From JAUIIK01 sp963745675 (GTDB lineage Bacteria; Chloroflexota; Chloroflexia; Thermomicrobiales; CFX8): a stretch of 64,000 nucleotides of DNA. The stretch's first letter is position 1. Every line of letters begins with the position of its first letter. The stretch spans positions 124,001 to 188,000 of the forward strand of contig CAVUYM010000018.1 of the NCBI GenBank assembly GCA_963745675.1. Direction: 5' to 3'. Positions 9,047 to 19,688 of the stretch are shown in pieces. Position numbers and translations under genes: made by a program. The notes under the pieces are model-generated. The model made no database searches, had not been told where the DNA came from, and saw nothing but the letters and a program-made list of their open reading frames with translations.

Positions 9047-12000
9047 ATGCGTTTCGCCCTGACCCTCAAGGCGCTGCACCTCGCGCTCCGCTACAGCATG
9101 TGGCGCTATCCGGCATTCCGGGCGCGCGTGGCGGAACGCGACATGGTCGCGCTGCTGCGCACCAAGGACGGCAAGGTGGCGCGTTGGTACCGCTTCGCCG
9201 GCGGGCGGCTGTCGTCGCGCTCGGGGCTGCATTCGGCGCCCGATGTCGTGCTGACCTTCGAGGACGCCGCGACCGGTGCCGACCTGCTGACCCCGCCGAT
9301 CGACTGGCAGGTCCAGGTCGACGCGCAGAAGAACTTCAAGCTGCAGCTCGTGGGCGACGACGAGCTCAGCTACTGGTTCGCCCAGACGGTCATGATGATC
9401 CAGCGTCTCGGCTGGAAATCCGGGATCGCGATCGGCGACGGCGCGATGCAGTACACCAGCATGACCAACGGCGGTCCCTGCCGTGTCCACGTCAAGGACG
9501 GCCGCATCCTGCGCATCATGCCGATCGAGTTCGGCGACGACGATCCCGCGCCCTGGTCGATCACGGCCCGCGGCCGGACCTTCACCCCGCCGCGGCGGTC
9601 GACCCTGTCGAGCCACGGCCAGTGCTGGAAGTCGCTGGTCTATTCGAAGGACCGGCTGCTCTACCCGATGAAGCGGGTCGACTTCGACCCGAACGGCGAG
9701 CGCAATCCCCAGAACCGCGGCATCTCGGGTTACGAGCGGATCAGCTGGGACGAGGCGGTCGCGCTGGTCGCGTCCGAGATCACGCGGGCCAAGACGGTCC
9801 ACGGCCAGGGCGCGATCCTGGTCAACCATCCCTCGCACCACAGCTGGGGCAACATCGGCTACTGGGTCAGCTCGCTCTACCGCTTCGCCAACGCGATCGG
9901 CCACACCAAGGTGCTGCACAACCCGGATAGCTGGGAGGGCTGGTACTGGGGCGCCTCGCACCACTGGGGCCACAGCATGCGGCTCGGCACCGGCGAGGTC
10001 TACGGCACCGTCGAGGACCTGCTCAAGGAAGCCGAGATGGTGGTCTTCTGGTCGAGCGACCCGGAGGCGACCAGCGGCATATACGGCGGCCACGAGGGCT
10101 CGGTGCGCCGCCAGTGGCTCAAGGAGCTGGGCGTCGAGATCGTCCACATCGATCCGCACTACAACCACACCGCGGCCTATCTCGGCGGCAAGTGGATCGC
10201 GCCCAAGCCCGGCACCGACACGGCCATGGCGCTGGCGATCGCCCATACCTGGATCACCGAGGACCTGTACGACCGCGACTTCGTCGAGAACCGCTGCCAC
10301 GGCTTCGACGTCTGGAAGCGCTACATCCTCGGCGAGGAAGACGGGGTCGCCAAGACGCCGGACTGGCAGGAGGCCGAGACCGGCGTGCCCGCCCGGATCG
10401 TGCGCGCCCTGGCGCGGGAGTGGGGCAAGAAGAAGACCTATCTGGGCGCGGGCGGCCTGGGCAACGGGTTCGGCGGTGCCTGCCGCGGGCCGACCGGGCA
10501 CCAGTGGGCTCGATCGATGGTCTGTCTCATCGCGATGCAGGGTCTGGGGCGCGCCGGCGTCAACCTCGGCAATCTCCAGTTCGGCACGCCGATCGACACC
10601 AGCTTCTATTTCCCGGGCTACGCCGAGGGCGGCATTTCGGGCGACATCGTCAACACGGCGACCGCCATCTCGCTCTATCAGCGAATGCCGCACCTGCCGA
10701 CGATGAACACACCGGCGCAGATGGTCCCGCGCCTTTACCTGCCCGAGGCGATCATCGAGGGCAGCGCGAAGGGCTACCTCCGCGACAACCGCTCGCTCCA
10801 GGGCCAGTTCCTGCCGCTCAGCTATCCGGCGCCGGGCCATTCGCCGGTGCGCATGATGTACCGCTACGGCGGGTCGAACTTCACGACCATGCCCCAGGCG
10901 CACCGGCACGTGAAGATGTACCAGTCGGAGAACCTGGAGTTCGTCGTCAACCAGTCGATCTGGTTCGAGGGCGAGGCCAAGTTCGCCGACGTCATCCTGC
11001 CCGCCTGCACCAGCTTCGAGCGCTGGGACATCAGCGAGTGGTCGAACCTGTCGGGCTACTGCCACCATGGCCAGACCCAGCTCAACCACCGGATCATCAC
11101 GCTCCAGCACAAGTGCATCGAGCCGCTCGGGGAATCGAAGCCCGACTACGAGATCTTCCGCCTGATCGCCAACAGGCTCGGGCTCGGCGCCTACTACTCC
11201 GAGGGCATGAGCGACCTCGACTGGGTCAAGCGCATGTTCGACGCGTCGGACCTGCCCAAGCACGTCTCCTGGAAGCGCTTCCTGCGGAAAGGCTATTTCG
11301 TCGTCCCGAACCCGGATGAGGCGCGGCGCGCGCCGGTCGCGTTCCGGTGGTTCTACGAGGGCCGGGCGAAGGACGTCCCGGAGCCGCACCCGCTGCCGTC
11401 GGAATACAAGGCCGAGTTCCTGCACGGCCTCCAGACGCCGTCGGGCAAGTTCGAGTTCGAGTGCCAGTCGCTCAAGCGCTCCGCTCCCGACGACGAGGAG
11501 CGTCCGCCGATCCTCAAATACGTGCCGTCATGGGAAGGGCCCCATGCCGAGCGGTTCGCGCGCTATCCCATGCAGCTGGTCACGCCGCATCCGCGCTACA
11601 GCTTCCACACCCATGCCGACGGCAAGGACGGTTCGCTCAACGACATCCCGGACCATCGCATCCTGGTCGACGGCCACTATTACTGGGTGTTGCGGATCAA
11701 TTCGCTCGACGCGCGGGACCGGGGCATCCGCGACCATAGCCTGGTTCGCGTCTTCAACGACCGCGGCGCCGTCATCTGCGCGGCCCAGCTCACCGAGCGG
11801 CTCGCCCGCGGCGTGGTCCACGGCTACGAGTTCGTCCGCCAACTACGAGCCGATGGGCAAGCCCGGCGAGAGCGTCGACCGGGGCGGCGCGTTGAACCTG
11901 CTGTCCGCGAAGCGCTCCCAGTTCAAGCGCGGCCACTCGATGGGCGTCAGCAACGCGCTGGTCGAGGTCGAGCCGTGGGACGGCAAGGTCGATTGGCGGC

Positions 12001-12092
12001 AGGACGACGCGGCCGCCGGCAAGCAAGCCGGGCCGCCGGCGCGCGAGGCTGTGGCGTCGGCGCCGCGGCACGACCTGACGCCGGCGAAATGA
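9047..12092 (+). CDS. athL: pyrogallol hydroxytransferase (transhydroxylase) large subunit, with N-terminal SCP2-like extension; frameshifted
   Basis: This is a DMSO-reductase-family molybdopterin protein of about 1014 residues. From about residue 135 it follows Pelobacter acidigallici transhydroxylase AthL closely, as recalled from its published sequence: FWSSDPEATSGIYGG, FYFPGYAEGGISGD, ILPACTSFERWDISEWSN, VHGYESSANYEPMG, ALVEVEPWDG. The active-site equivalents are kept: histidines 264/265 in NHPSHHSWGN, Asp294 and Ser295 (the Mo ligand) in HNPDSWEG, and the tyrosine of FPGYAEGG. Residues about 28-125 form an SCP2-like domain absent from the Pelobacter enzyme. One extra T at 11828-11833 (GAGTTC for GAGTC) breaks the frame near the end. 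No Tat signal is present, so it is cytoplasmic. The start at 9047 avoids overlap with the VOC gene. It is immediately followed by athS. Confidence 0.85.
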
Positions 12093-12105
12093 TCGGGGGC
12101 CGGCG

Positions 12106-12966
12106 ATGAAGAAATGGGCCCTCGTGTTCGACGTCGACAAATGCACCAACTGTGCCAACTGCGCGCTGGCGGTCCAGGACGAGTATGTCGGCAACAGCTT
12201 CCCGGGCTATGCCGCCGAGATGCCGCTCCACGGCCATCGCTGGATCGAGATCAAGCGGCGCGAACGCGGCCGCCACCCGATGCTCGACGTCGCCTACGTC
12301 GTGTCGACCTGTCAGCACTGCGACGCCGCGCCCTGCATGGCGGCCGCCAAAGACGGCGCCGTGGTCAAGCGCGACGACGGCATCGTCGTCATCGACCCGG
12401 AAAAAGCCAAGGGCCAGAAGCAGCTCGTCGACGCCTGCCCTTACGGCGCGATCTGGTGGAACGATGCGCTCGGCATCCCGCAGCACTGGAATTTCGACGC
12501 CCATCTGATCGACGCCGGCTGGACCAAGCCGCGGCCGGTGCAGTCCTGCCCGACCGGCGCGCTGACGGCGCACAAGCTGGACGACCGGGAATTGGAGCGG
12601 CTCGCGGCCTCGGAGGGGCTGGAGCCGCTGGAGCCCGAGCTCGGGACCAAGCCGCGGCTGCTCTACAAGAATCTCCATCGCTACCGGCACGGCTTCGTCG
12701 GCGGGGCGCTGGTCGAAACGCGCGACGGCGTCGAGGACTGCGTCGCCGGCGCCGAGGTCTCGCTGCGCCGCGACGGGCGCACGGTGGCAACGGTTCGGAG
12801 CGACGCCTTCGGGGACTTCAAGATCGACGACATCCCCGAGGACGGCACCGACTACGAGCTCGAAGTCTCGATCGACGGAGACGTCAGGCACCGCTGTTCG
12901 GTGACGATGACCGAGACCGTCTACCTCGGCGACGTCGATCTTTCGCGCGGCGAGGCCGGTCGATGA
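12106..12966 (+). CDS. athS: pyrogallol hydroxytransferase iron-sulfur small subunit
   Basis: The protein has 286 residues. The N-terminal ferredoxin-like part carries cysteine clusters for [4Fe-4S] centres: C-T-N-C-A-N-C at residues 13-19, then STCQHCDAAPC, VDACPYGAIWWN and QSCPTGAL. From about residue 205 it has an Ig-like/transthyretin-like beta domain (GAEVSLRRDGRTVATVRSDA, GDFKIDDIPEDG). That two-part architecture is diagnostic of the transhydroxylase beta subunit and absent from ordinary DMSO reductase B subunits. It starts 13 nt after athL, and no membrane anchor subunit follows, so the AthLS complex should be soluble. The known reaction is transfer of a hydroxyl between 1,2,3,5-tetrahydroxybenzene and pyrogallol, yielding phloroglucinol. 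The native substrate here is inferred only. Confidence 0.85.
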   Translation: MKKWALVFDVDKCTNCANCALAVQDEYVGNSFPGYAAEMPLHGHRWIEIKRRERGRHPMLDVAYVVSTCQHCDAAPCMAAAKDGAVVKRDDGIVVIDPEKAKGQKQLVDACPYGAIWWNDALGIPQHWNFDAHLIDAGWTKPRPVQSCPTGALTAHKLDDRELERLAASEGLEPLEPELGTKPRLLYKNLHRYRHGFVGGALVETRDGVEDCVAGAEVSLRRDGRTVATVRSDAFGDFKIDDIPEDGTDYELEVSIDGDVRHRCSVTMTETVYLGDVDLSRGEAGR

Positions 12967-13024
12967 CCGGAACCGCCGCAATCCAGCCAATACAACAAGA
13001 CCAGTCAATCGTGGAGGAAGCGTC

Positions 13025-14050
13025 ATGAAGAGCAGATCAATCACGGGCCTCGCGTTGATCGCGATGGCGGTCGGCACCGTATCGATGCCGGCCCAGGCGG
13101 CGAAGCTGCTGCTGAAATCGATTCAGCCGGGCAGCGCCTACTATACCTTCCATACCCGCCTCGCGACGGTGGTGAAGAAGTACACCGACGACGAGATCCA
13201 GGTGTCGGTCGGCACCGCGCCGCCGAAGGCGACGCTGGAGGTCGCCCTCGGCAAGGTCGATCTCGCCTTCTCGGCGCCGACCATCATCGGCATGATGCAG
13301 CAGAAGATCGCGATGTATGCCAAGCTGAAGCAGGCGCCGAAGCTCGCGAAGAACCTGCGCGTCATCACCAGCCATAGCGGCGGTTGGTACCAGCTCGTCG
13401 TCTACGCCAATTCGGGCATCAAGACGCTCAAGGACATCAAGGGCAAGACGCTGTGGCTCGCCTACAAGGGCGGGGCCGCCAACCGGGTGATGACCGCGGT
13501 CTTCGAAGGCGTGACCGGATACAAGGCCGACAAGGACTTCACCGTCTCGCCGCTCGCCGGACAGGCTTCGGTGCAGGCTTTCCAGGACGGCCAGCTCGCC
13601 ATGTGGGCCCTGCCCACGGAGCTGCCGTCGGAGGTCATCCAGCAATTCGCGCTGACGCGGAAGATCCGCCTGATCGGCTTCAACGAGGCGGATTTCAAGA
13701 ATCCGGCGATGAAGCGGGTGCTGTCCTTCCCGGGCCGCCGCCGCATCACGCTGCCGCCGCACCTGTACGGCTCCAACCAGGTCAACACCAAGCCGGTGAT
13801 GACGATCGGGACCACCGGCGCGCTGATCACGTCCAAATTCGCCAAGGAGGAGGACATCTACAAGATCACCAAGGCCCTGTGGGAGCACATCGACGAGATT
13901 CACAGCGCCGCCAAGTACATGCCGAACTTCATCAATAAGAAGAGCATGTTCAACGACATGAACGTGCCGCTGCACATCGGCGCCTACCGCTACTACAAGG
14001 AGGCCGGCTTCAAGATCCCCGCGAGCGTCATCCCGCCCGAGGCGAAATAA
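13025..14050 (+). CDS. TAXI-family TRAP transporter substrate-binding protein (first copy)
   Basis: This is a 341-residue periplasmic solute-binding protein. An N-terminal Sec signal peptide is visible (positive MKSR, hydrophobic core GLALIAMAVGTVS, cleavage near AQAAK). The TAXI-type body includes YTFHTRLATVVKKYTDDEIQVSVG and FSAPTI, and ends RYYKEAGFKIPASVIPPEAK. The start has a GGAGGAAGC ribosome binding site. It lies 58 nt after athS and 70 nt before the fused permease gene, with a hairpin between, so the three form one transcription unit. It is clearly paralogous to the protein at 30946-31971 (shared FHTRLATV, GGAANRV, AFQDGQ, NQVNTKPV). The ligand is probably an aromatic acid or polyphenol, judged from context only. 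Confidence 0.88.
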   Translation: MKSRSITGLALIAMAVGTVSMPAQAAKLLLKSIQPGSAYYTFHTRLATVVKKYTDDEIQVSVGTAPPKATLEVALGKVDLAFSAPTIIGMMQQKIAMYAKLKQAPKLAKNLRVITSHSGGWYQLVVYANSGIKTLKDIKGKTLWLAYKGGAANRVMTAVFEGVTGYKADKDFTVSPLAGQASVQAFQDGQLAMWALPTELPSEVIQQFALTRKIRLIGFNEADFKNPAMKRVLSFPGRRRITLPPHLYGSNQVNTKPVMTIGTTGALITSKFAKEEDIYKITKALWEHIDEIHSAAKYMPNFINKKSMFNDMNVPLHIGAYRYYKEAGFKIPASVIPPEAK

Positions 14051-14070
14051 CCAAGTCGAGGGTGATGACA

Positions 14071-14107
14071 GGACCCGATCCGGTTGCTCACCCCCCGGGT
14101 CGGGTCC
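14071..14107 (+). terminator. intercistronic hairpin between binding protein and permease genes
   Basis: GGACCCGATCCGG (14071-14083) pairs with CCGGGTCGGGTCC (14095-14107) around an 11-nt loop. No T-tract follows and the permease ribosome binding site starts just after. It is therefore more likely a partial terminator or mRNA-stabilising stem that raises binding-protein levels over permease than a full stop. Confidence 0.45.
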
Positions 14108-14120
14108 CGAGGAGACGAAA

Positions 14121-16070
14121 ATGCAGGGGAATGAATCCGCGTTTCCAGCCGTCGCGTCCCGGATAGCCCATACGCTCGGCGGCATCGTCGCGGCGGTGAT
14201 CGCGGCGGTCAGCCTTTATACCGCCGGCTTCGGGCAGTTCGCGCCGGACGTCTTCCGGTCGCTGATGGTGTTCGGCGCGGCCGTGGTCGTCATCTTGACG
14301 GTTCCCGCCAAGCTGCCCCTTCCGAACCGGGGCTATTGGTGGATCGTCCGGGTCTGTCTCGACGCCTTTCTTCTCGGCGCCCTGCTTCTGGCCTCGCTGC
14401 GGTTCATGGACGTCGCCGCCGACATCGAGGGCGGCATCGTCATCCTGTCCGAGTGGGACCTGACGATCGGGCTCATTTCCGTGCTCGCCCTGCTCGAATT
14501 GACGCGGCGCGTGTTCGGCGTGCCGATCACGATCGTTTCGGTCGTCGCGCTCCTGTTCGTGCTGTTCGGCAACTATCTGCCGGGTTACTTCAATCACCGC
14601 GGCTTCCCGCTCGACGACGTCGTGACCCAGCTCTGGTACAGCTTCCGCGGCATCTTCGGGCTGCCGACCGCCGTCGTCCTCAATTTCGTCCTCGTCTTCA
14701 TCCTGTTCGGCACGATGCTCGAGGCGTCCGGGGCAGGCGAGCGGCTCATGAATCTCGTCTTCGTGGTCACCGGCCGGACCCGCGGCGGACCCGCTCACGG
14801 CGCGATCGCGGCCAGCGGCATCTTCGGCACCATGTCCGGCAGCGTCACCGCCAACGTCGTCGGCACCGGCACGGTGACGATCCCGATCATCATCCGGCGC
14901 GGCTTCTCCGCACCTTTCGCCGGCGGCGTCGAGGCCGCGGCGTCGGCGGGCGGCCAGATCATGCCGCCGGTCATGGGGGCGGCCGCGTTCATGATCGCCC
15001 AGCTGACCGGCATCAACTATCTCTACGTGGCGCTGGGCGCGTTGGTGCCGGCGCTGATCTATTACGGCAGCCTGTTCGCCGCCGTGGCCGTCGAGGCCAA
15101 GCGTCGCGGCCTGGAACCAACGCCGCGCCATGAGCGACCCAAGCTCAACCGCACGGATCTTTACCTCTCCATCCAGTTCGTGGCCCCGATCGCCATCATC
15201 ATCATCTTCCTCGTCGACGGCTATTCGGCCGCGATGGCCGGCTTCGCCGCGACCATCGCGATCGCCCTACTGTCGCCGCTCAAGGCTGACCTGCGCGCCT
15301 TGCCAGGCCGTGTCTGGGAAGCCTTCGTCACCGCCGGCAAGGGCGGCGGCGCCCTGTTGGTGGCGGCGGGCGCGCTCGGCGTTATCGTCGGCGTGATGGA
15401 GAAGACGGGTCTCGGCGTGAAGTTCGCCAACACCATCCTGCTGATGAGCGAGACCAATCTCGTTCTCGCCCTGGTGCTGACGATGCTGGCCTGCCTGGTG
15501 CTGGGCATGGGCATGCCGACGTTGCCGGCCTATCTGATCATCATCATCATCATGGGGCCGGCGATCACCAAGTTCGGCATTCCCGTCCTCGTGGTTCACC
15601 TGTTCGTGCTCTACTTCGGCATCCTGTCCAACGTCACCCCGCCCGTGGCGATCGCCGCCTATGCAGCGGCACCCATCGCCCGAGCATCGCCGATGCGAAT
15701 CGCGATAACAGGGATGCGCCTGTCGTTCGCTGGCTTCCTGGTGCCCTTCTACTTCGTGTTCAATCCCGGTCTGATCCTGGGCGCCGTGCCGTTCGAGCCG
15801 TTCCACTTCGTGTGGCTGGTGGCGCGCCTGATCCTCGCGGTCTGGCTGCTGGCGACCGCGTTCGCCGCCTTCGACCGGGCCCGTCTGTCGATCCCCGGGT
15901 CCGCCGCCCGCGCGGCGCTCGCGTTCCTGGTGCTGTTCGGCGACCGGTTCCTGCCGGACAACGCGCTGGTCTCGACGACGGCCGTGGCGGTGTCCTTCGC
16001 CGGCGCGTGCCTGCTCTACTTCTACGGCCACCTGATGGCGCAGCGGACGCGCGCGGCGGCTGCGGGATGA
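14121..16070 (+). CDS. TRAP transporter fused permease (DctQM-type), first copy
   Basis: This 649-residue integral membrane protein joins a short N-terminal 4TM part (small-permease-like) to a large DctM-like domain, as is usual for TAXI systems. Hydrophobic helices run throughout. Conserved DctM-type blocks include GIFGTMSGSVTANVVGTGT, the GGQIMPPVMGAAAFMIA loop, LGMGMPTLPAYLI, and NVTPPVAIAAYAAAPIA. A strong GAGGAGACGAAA ribosome binding site precedes the ATG. It works with the binding protein encoded just upstream as a sodium-coupled secondary importer in the cytoplasmic membrane. The protein at 32086-34000 is a close paralogue. Confidence 0.92.
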   Translation: MQGNESAFPAVASRIAHTLGGIVAAVIAAVSLYTAGFGQFAPDVFRSLMVFGAAVVVILTVPAKLPLPNRGYWWIVRVCLDAFLLGALLLASLRFMDVAADIEGGIVILSEWDLTIGLISVLALLELTRRVFGVPITIVSVVALLFVLFGNYLPGYFNHRGFPLDDVVTQLWYSFRGIFGLPTAVVLNFVLVFILFGTMLEASGAGERLMNLVFVVTGRTRGGPAHGAIAASGIFGTMSGSVTANVVGTGTVTIPIIIRRGFSAPFAGGVEAAASAGGQIMPPVMGAAAFMIAQLTGINYLYVALGALVPALIYYGSLFAAVAVEAKRRGLEPTPRHERPKLNRTDLYLSIQFVAPIAIIIIFLVDGYSAAMAGFAATIAIALLSPLKADLRALPGRVWEAFVTAGKGGGALLVAAGALGVIVGVMEKTGLGVKFANTILLMSETNLVLALVLTMLACLVLGMGMPTLPAYLIIIIIMGPAITKFGIPVLVVHLFVLYFGILSNVTPPVAIAAYAAAPIARASPMRIAITGMRLSFAGFLVPFYFVFNPGLILGAVPFEPFHFVWLVARLILAVWLLATAFAAFDRARLSIPGSAARAALAFLVLFGDRFLPDNALVSTTAVAVSFAGACLLYFYGHLMAQRTRAAAAG

Positions 16071-16157
16071 CGGTCGCTCGGATGTGCTCCGCCGCTCGAC
16101 CGTCGGCCGCGGGCGGCGCCCCATCGGGCAGCGCCGGGCGCCCGGCGACGGATCGCC

Positions 16158-19100
16158 ATGCCGCTTGATTCGCCGATCAAGCCGTTCTCGCTGGAAGACC
16201 GCTACCTCCAGGAGAGCGGGCGCGTCTTCCTGAGCGCGACCCAGGCCCTCGTTCGCCTGGCGCTCGAGCGTCGCCGGATCGATCTCGCCAACGGGCACGA
16301 CACGGCCGGTCTCGTCTCCGGCTATCGCGGGTCGCCGCTCGGCGGCTTCGACCTGGAGCTGTGGAAGCAATCGCGTCTGCTGGCCGACCACAAGATCACC
16401 TTCCAGCCCGGCGTCAACGAAGAGCTGGCGGCGACGGCCCTGTGGGGAACCCAGCAGGTCGGCCTGCTCGGCGGCGCCCGCTACGACGGCGTGGTCGGCT
16501 TCTGGTACGGCAAGGGCCCCGGCGTCGATCGGTCGGGCGACGCCCTCAAGCACGCCAACCTCGCCGGCACCGCGCCGCTCGGCGGCGTCGTCGCGCTGGT
16601 CGGCGACGATCATGGCGCGAAGTCGTCGACGTCGGCGCACCAGAGCGACCAGGCGTTGATCGCCGCGATGATGCCCACCCTGTATCCGGCCGACGTCCAG
16701 GAGGTCCTCGACTACGGCCAGTTCGCCATCGATCTCGGTCGTTTCTCGGGATGCTGGACCGCGCTCAAGCTGGTGACCGAGGTCGCGGAGAGCTCGGGGA
16801 CGGCGATGGTCGGGCCGGAGCGGCACATGCGCCGCGACGGGACCGGGGCTGGGCCCGGCGACGTCCATATCAGGCTCCCCGACGACAAGCTGGCCGCCGA
16901 GGCGCGTCTCCTCGAAGTCAAGTTGCCGGCGGCCCGCGACTATGTCCGTGCGAACGGGCTCGACCGCGTGTGTCTCGCTGCGAACGAGCCGCGCCTCGGC
17001 ATCGTCACCGCGGGCAAGGCCTATCATGACGTGATGCAGGCGCTGGCCGATCTCGGCGTCGACGGGCGGGTCGCCGCGCGGCTCGGCCTGACCGTCTACA
17101 AGGTGGCGATGACCTGGCCGCTGGAGCCGGAGGGGATCACGGCCTTCGCCCGGCCGTTGCAGGAGCTGCTCGTCGTCGAGGAGAAGCGCGCCGTCGTCGA
17201 GCCGCAGCTCAAGGAGATCCTGTTCGACCGGCTCGGCGGCGCCGCGCCGCGCGTGCTCGGCAAGGTCGGCGCCGATGGACGGCGCCAGCTCCCCGAGGGT
17301 GGCGAGTTGGCCGTCGGCCGGGTGGCGCGGGTGCTCGCCGACTGGCTCGACCCGCACCTGGGCGACGACGATCGGACCCGGGTGCGCGGGCGGGTCGCGC
17401 CGGAACCGACCGCCAAGCCCACCCTCGCGACCCAGGCGCGGACCGAGTTCTTCTGCGCCGGCTGCCCGCACAACCGGTCGACCCGCCTGCCCGACGGCAG
17501 CATCGCGCTGGCGGGCATCGGCTGCCACACGATGGCCAGCCGGATCGCCGGCCGCAACACGATGGCGCCCGCCCAGATGGGCGGCGAGGGCGGCCACTGG
17601 ATCGGCCAGGCGCCGTTCACCGAGCGGGACCACGTCTTCCAGAACATCGGCGACGGCACCTACTTCCATTCCGGTATCCTCGGGATTCGCGCCGCGGTCG
17701 CCGCCGGGGCGCACATCACCTTCAAGCTGCTCTACAACGGCGCCGTCGCGATGACCGGCGGGCAGCCCGTCGAGGGCAATCTCTCGATCGAGGCGATCGT
17801 CCAGGAACTCGCCGCCGAGGGCGTGACGCGGATCACGGTGGTCGCCGACGATCCCGGCCCGCTACGGCACCGGCGCGGCGCTGGGCCACGGCGTCACCGT
17901 CCGTCCCCGCACCGACATGGATGCGGTCCAGCGGGAGTTGCGCGACACGCCCGGCGTGACCGTGCTCGTCTACGACCAGCCATGCGCCGCGGAGAAACGC
18001 CGCCGGCGGCGGCGCGGCACCGTCCCTGCGGCGGCGCAGCGGGTGTTCATCAACGAGCGCGTCTGCGAGGGTTGCGGCGACTGCGGCGCGGTGTCGAGTT
18101 GCGTCGCGGTGCGCCCGGTCGAGACCTCCTTCGGCGTCAAGCGCCGGATCGACCAGTCCGCCTGCAACGCCGACCTGTCCTGCCTCGAAGGCTTCTGCCC
18201 CAGCTTCGTCACCGTCGAAGGGGCGGCGCCGATCGAACGCAAGCTCAAGACGCCCGCGGACGATTTGCTCGCCGGGCTCCCCGAGCCGCAGACGCAGGCC
18301 CGTCCGGGGCAGTCGCCGTACGGCCTGCTGCTCACCGGCATCGGCGGCACCGGCGTCGTCACCGTCAGCGCGATCCTCGGCACCGCCGCCCATCTCGAAG
18401 GCCGGGGCGTGCGCGTGCTCGACGTGACCGGGGTGGCGCAGAAGAACGGGGCGGTGACCTGCCACCTGCAGTGGGCCGAAACCGACGACGCGCTGCACGC
18501 GGCGCGGCTGGGCAAGGGCAGGGTCGATCTGGTGCTGGCCTGCGACGCGGTGGTCGCCGCGTCCGGCGAGGTGCGGGCGCTGATCGACCCGGCGGCGACC
18601 GCGGTGGTGGCGAACGGCGACATCCAGGCCACCGCGGCGGCGACCTTCGATCCGGAGGCGGGCGACCTCGCGCGCGAGACGCGCGACGCCGTGTCGGCCA
18701 GCGCCGAGCGGGTGGAATGGCTGCCGGTCGGCCGGGTTGCCCAGGCCCTGTGCGGCGACAGCATCTACGGCAACATCATGCAGCTCGGCTACGCGGTTCA
18801 GCGCGGTCTCGTGCCGCTCGACCGGCGGTCGGTCGAGCGCGCCATCGAGCTCAACAACGTCGCCGTCGGGCACAATCTCACGGCCTTCGCCTGGGGACGC
18901 CTGGCGGCGGCCGACCCCGACGCGGTCATGGCAGCCGCGGGCGTGGCGCAAGCGGCCCCGGATCCGGCGCCGGATCTCGACGGCCTGATCGCCGATCGCC
19001 GGGCCTTCCTGACGGCTTACCAGGATGCGCGGCTGGCCGACCGCTATCTGGCCCTCGTCCGCACGGTGCGCGCCGCAGAGCATAAGGTCTCCGGCGGCGA

Positions 19101-19677
19101 GGCGCTGACCGAGGCGGTGGCGCGCAACTACGCCAAGCTGCTGGCCTACAAGGACGAGTACGAGGTCGCCCGGCTCTATTCGGACGGGACCTTCAGGCAG
19201 GCTCTGGCCGACCAGTTCGGAGACGTCCGGCGCGTCAAGGTCTGGCTCGCGCCGCCGCTGCTGGCGGCGCGCGATCCCGAGACGGGCCGCCTGATCAAGC
19301 GCGCCTATGGGCCCTGGATGCTGACCGCGATGACGGTTCTGGCCAAGCTGCGCCGGCTGCGCGGCTCGCGCCTCGATCCCTTCGGCCGGACCGCGGAGCG
19401 CCGGCGCGAACGGCGTCTGATTGCCGAGTACGAGGCGATGATCGAGCGGATCGCGACGACGCTGTCGATGGATAATCTCGACGTCGCCGTGACGCTCGCC
19501 GGATTGCCGGATAGCGTGCGCGGCTACGGCCACGTCAAGGACGCCTCGATGGATCGCTACGAGTTCCGGGCGCAAGCGCTGATGCGGGAATTCTCCGAGC
19601 GGTCGTCCGGCGGCGCCAAATCCCAACACGAGCGCGCGCCCGGCGATCCGGTCGCCGCGCTCTCCGGCACAGCGTAA
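16158..19677 (+). CDS. indolepyruvate ferredoxin oxidoreductase, fused alpha/gamma type; frameshifted
   Basis: This is a roughly 1172-residue oxidoreductase that converts aryl 2-oxo acids to acyl-CoA with ferredoxin reduction. The order is an N-terminal pyrimidine-binding domain (LVSGYRGSPLGGFDLELW), a TPP-binding domain (FFCAGCPHNRST, GIGCHTMAS, NIGDGTYFHSG), an iron-sulfur segment (CEGCGDCGAVSSC, CNADLSCLEGFCPSF), and the gamma domain (GIGGTGVVTVSAILGT, VAQKNGAVTCHLQW). The frame breaks near 17862: deleting one C from CGGCCCGC gives D-P-G-R-Y-G-T-G-A-A-L-G and continuity. It follows the TRAP permease by 87 nt and precedes an FAH gene by 11 nt. A short deletion remnant of a second copy lies at 27727-28024. 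Whether it acts on indolepyruvate or a pathway-specific oxo acid is not known. Confidence 0.87.
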
Positions 19678-19688
19678 GGAGTAGGGTC

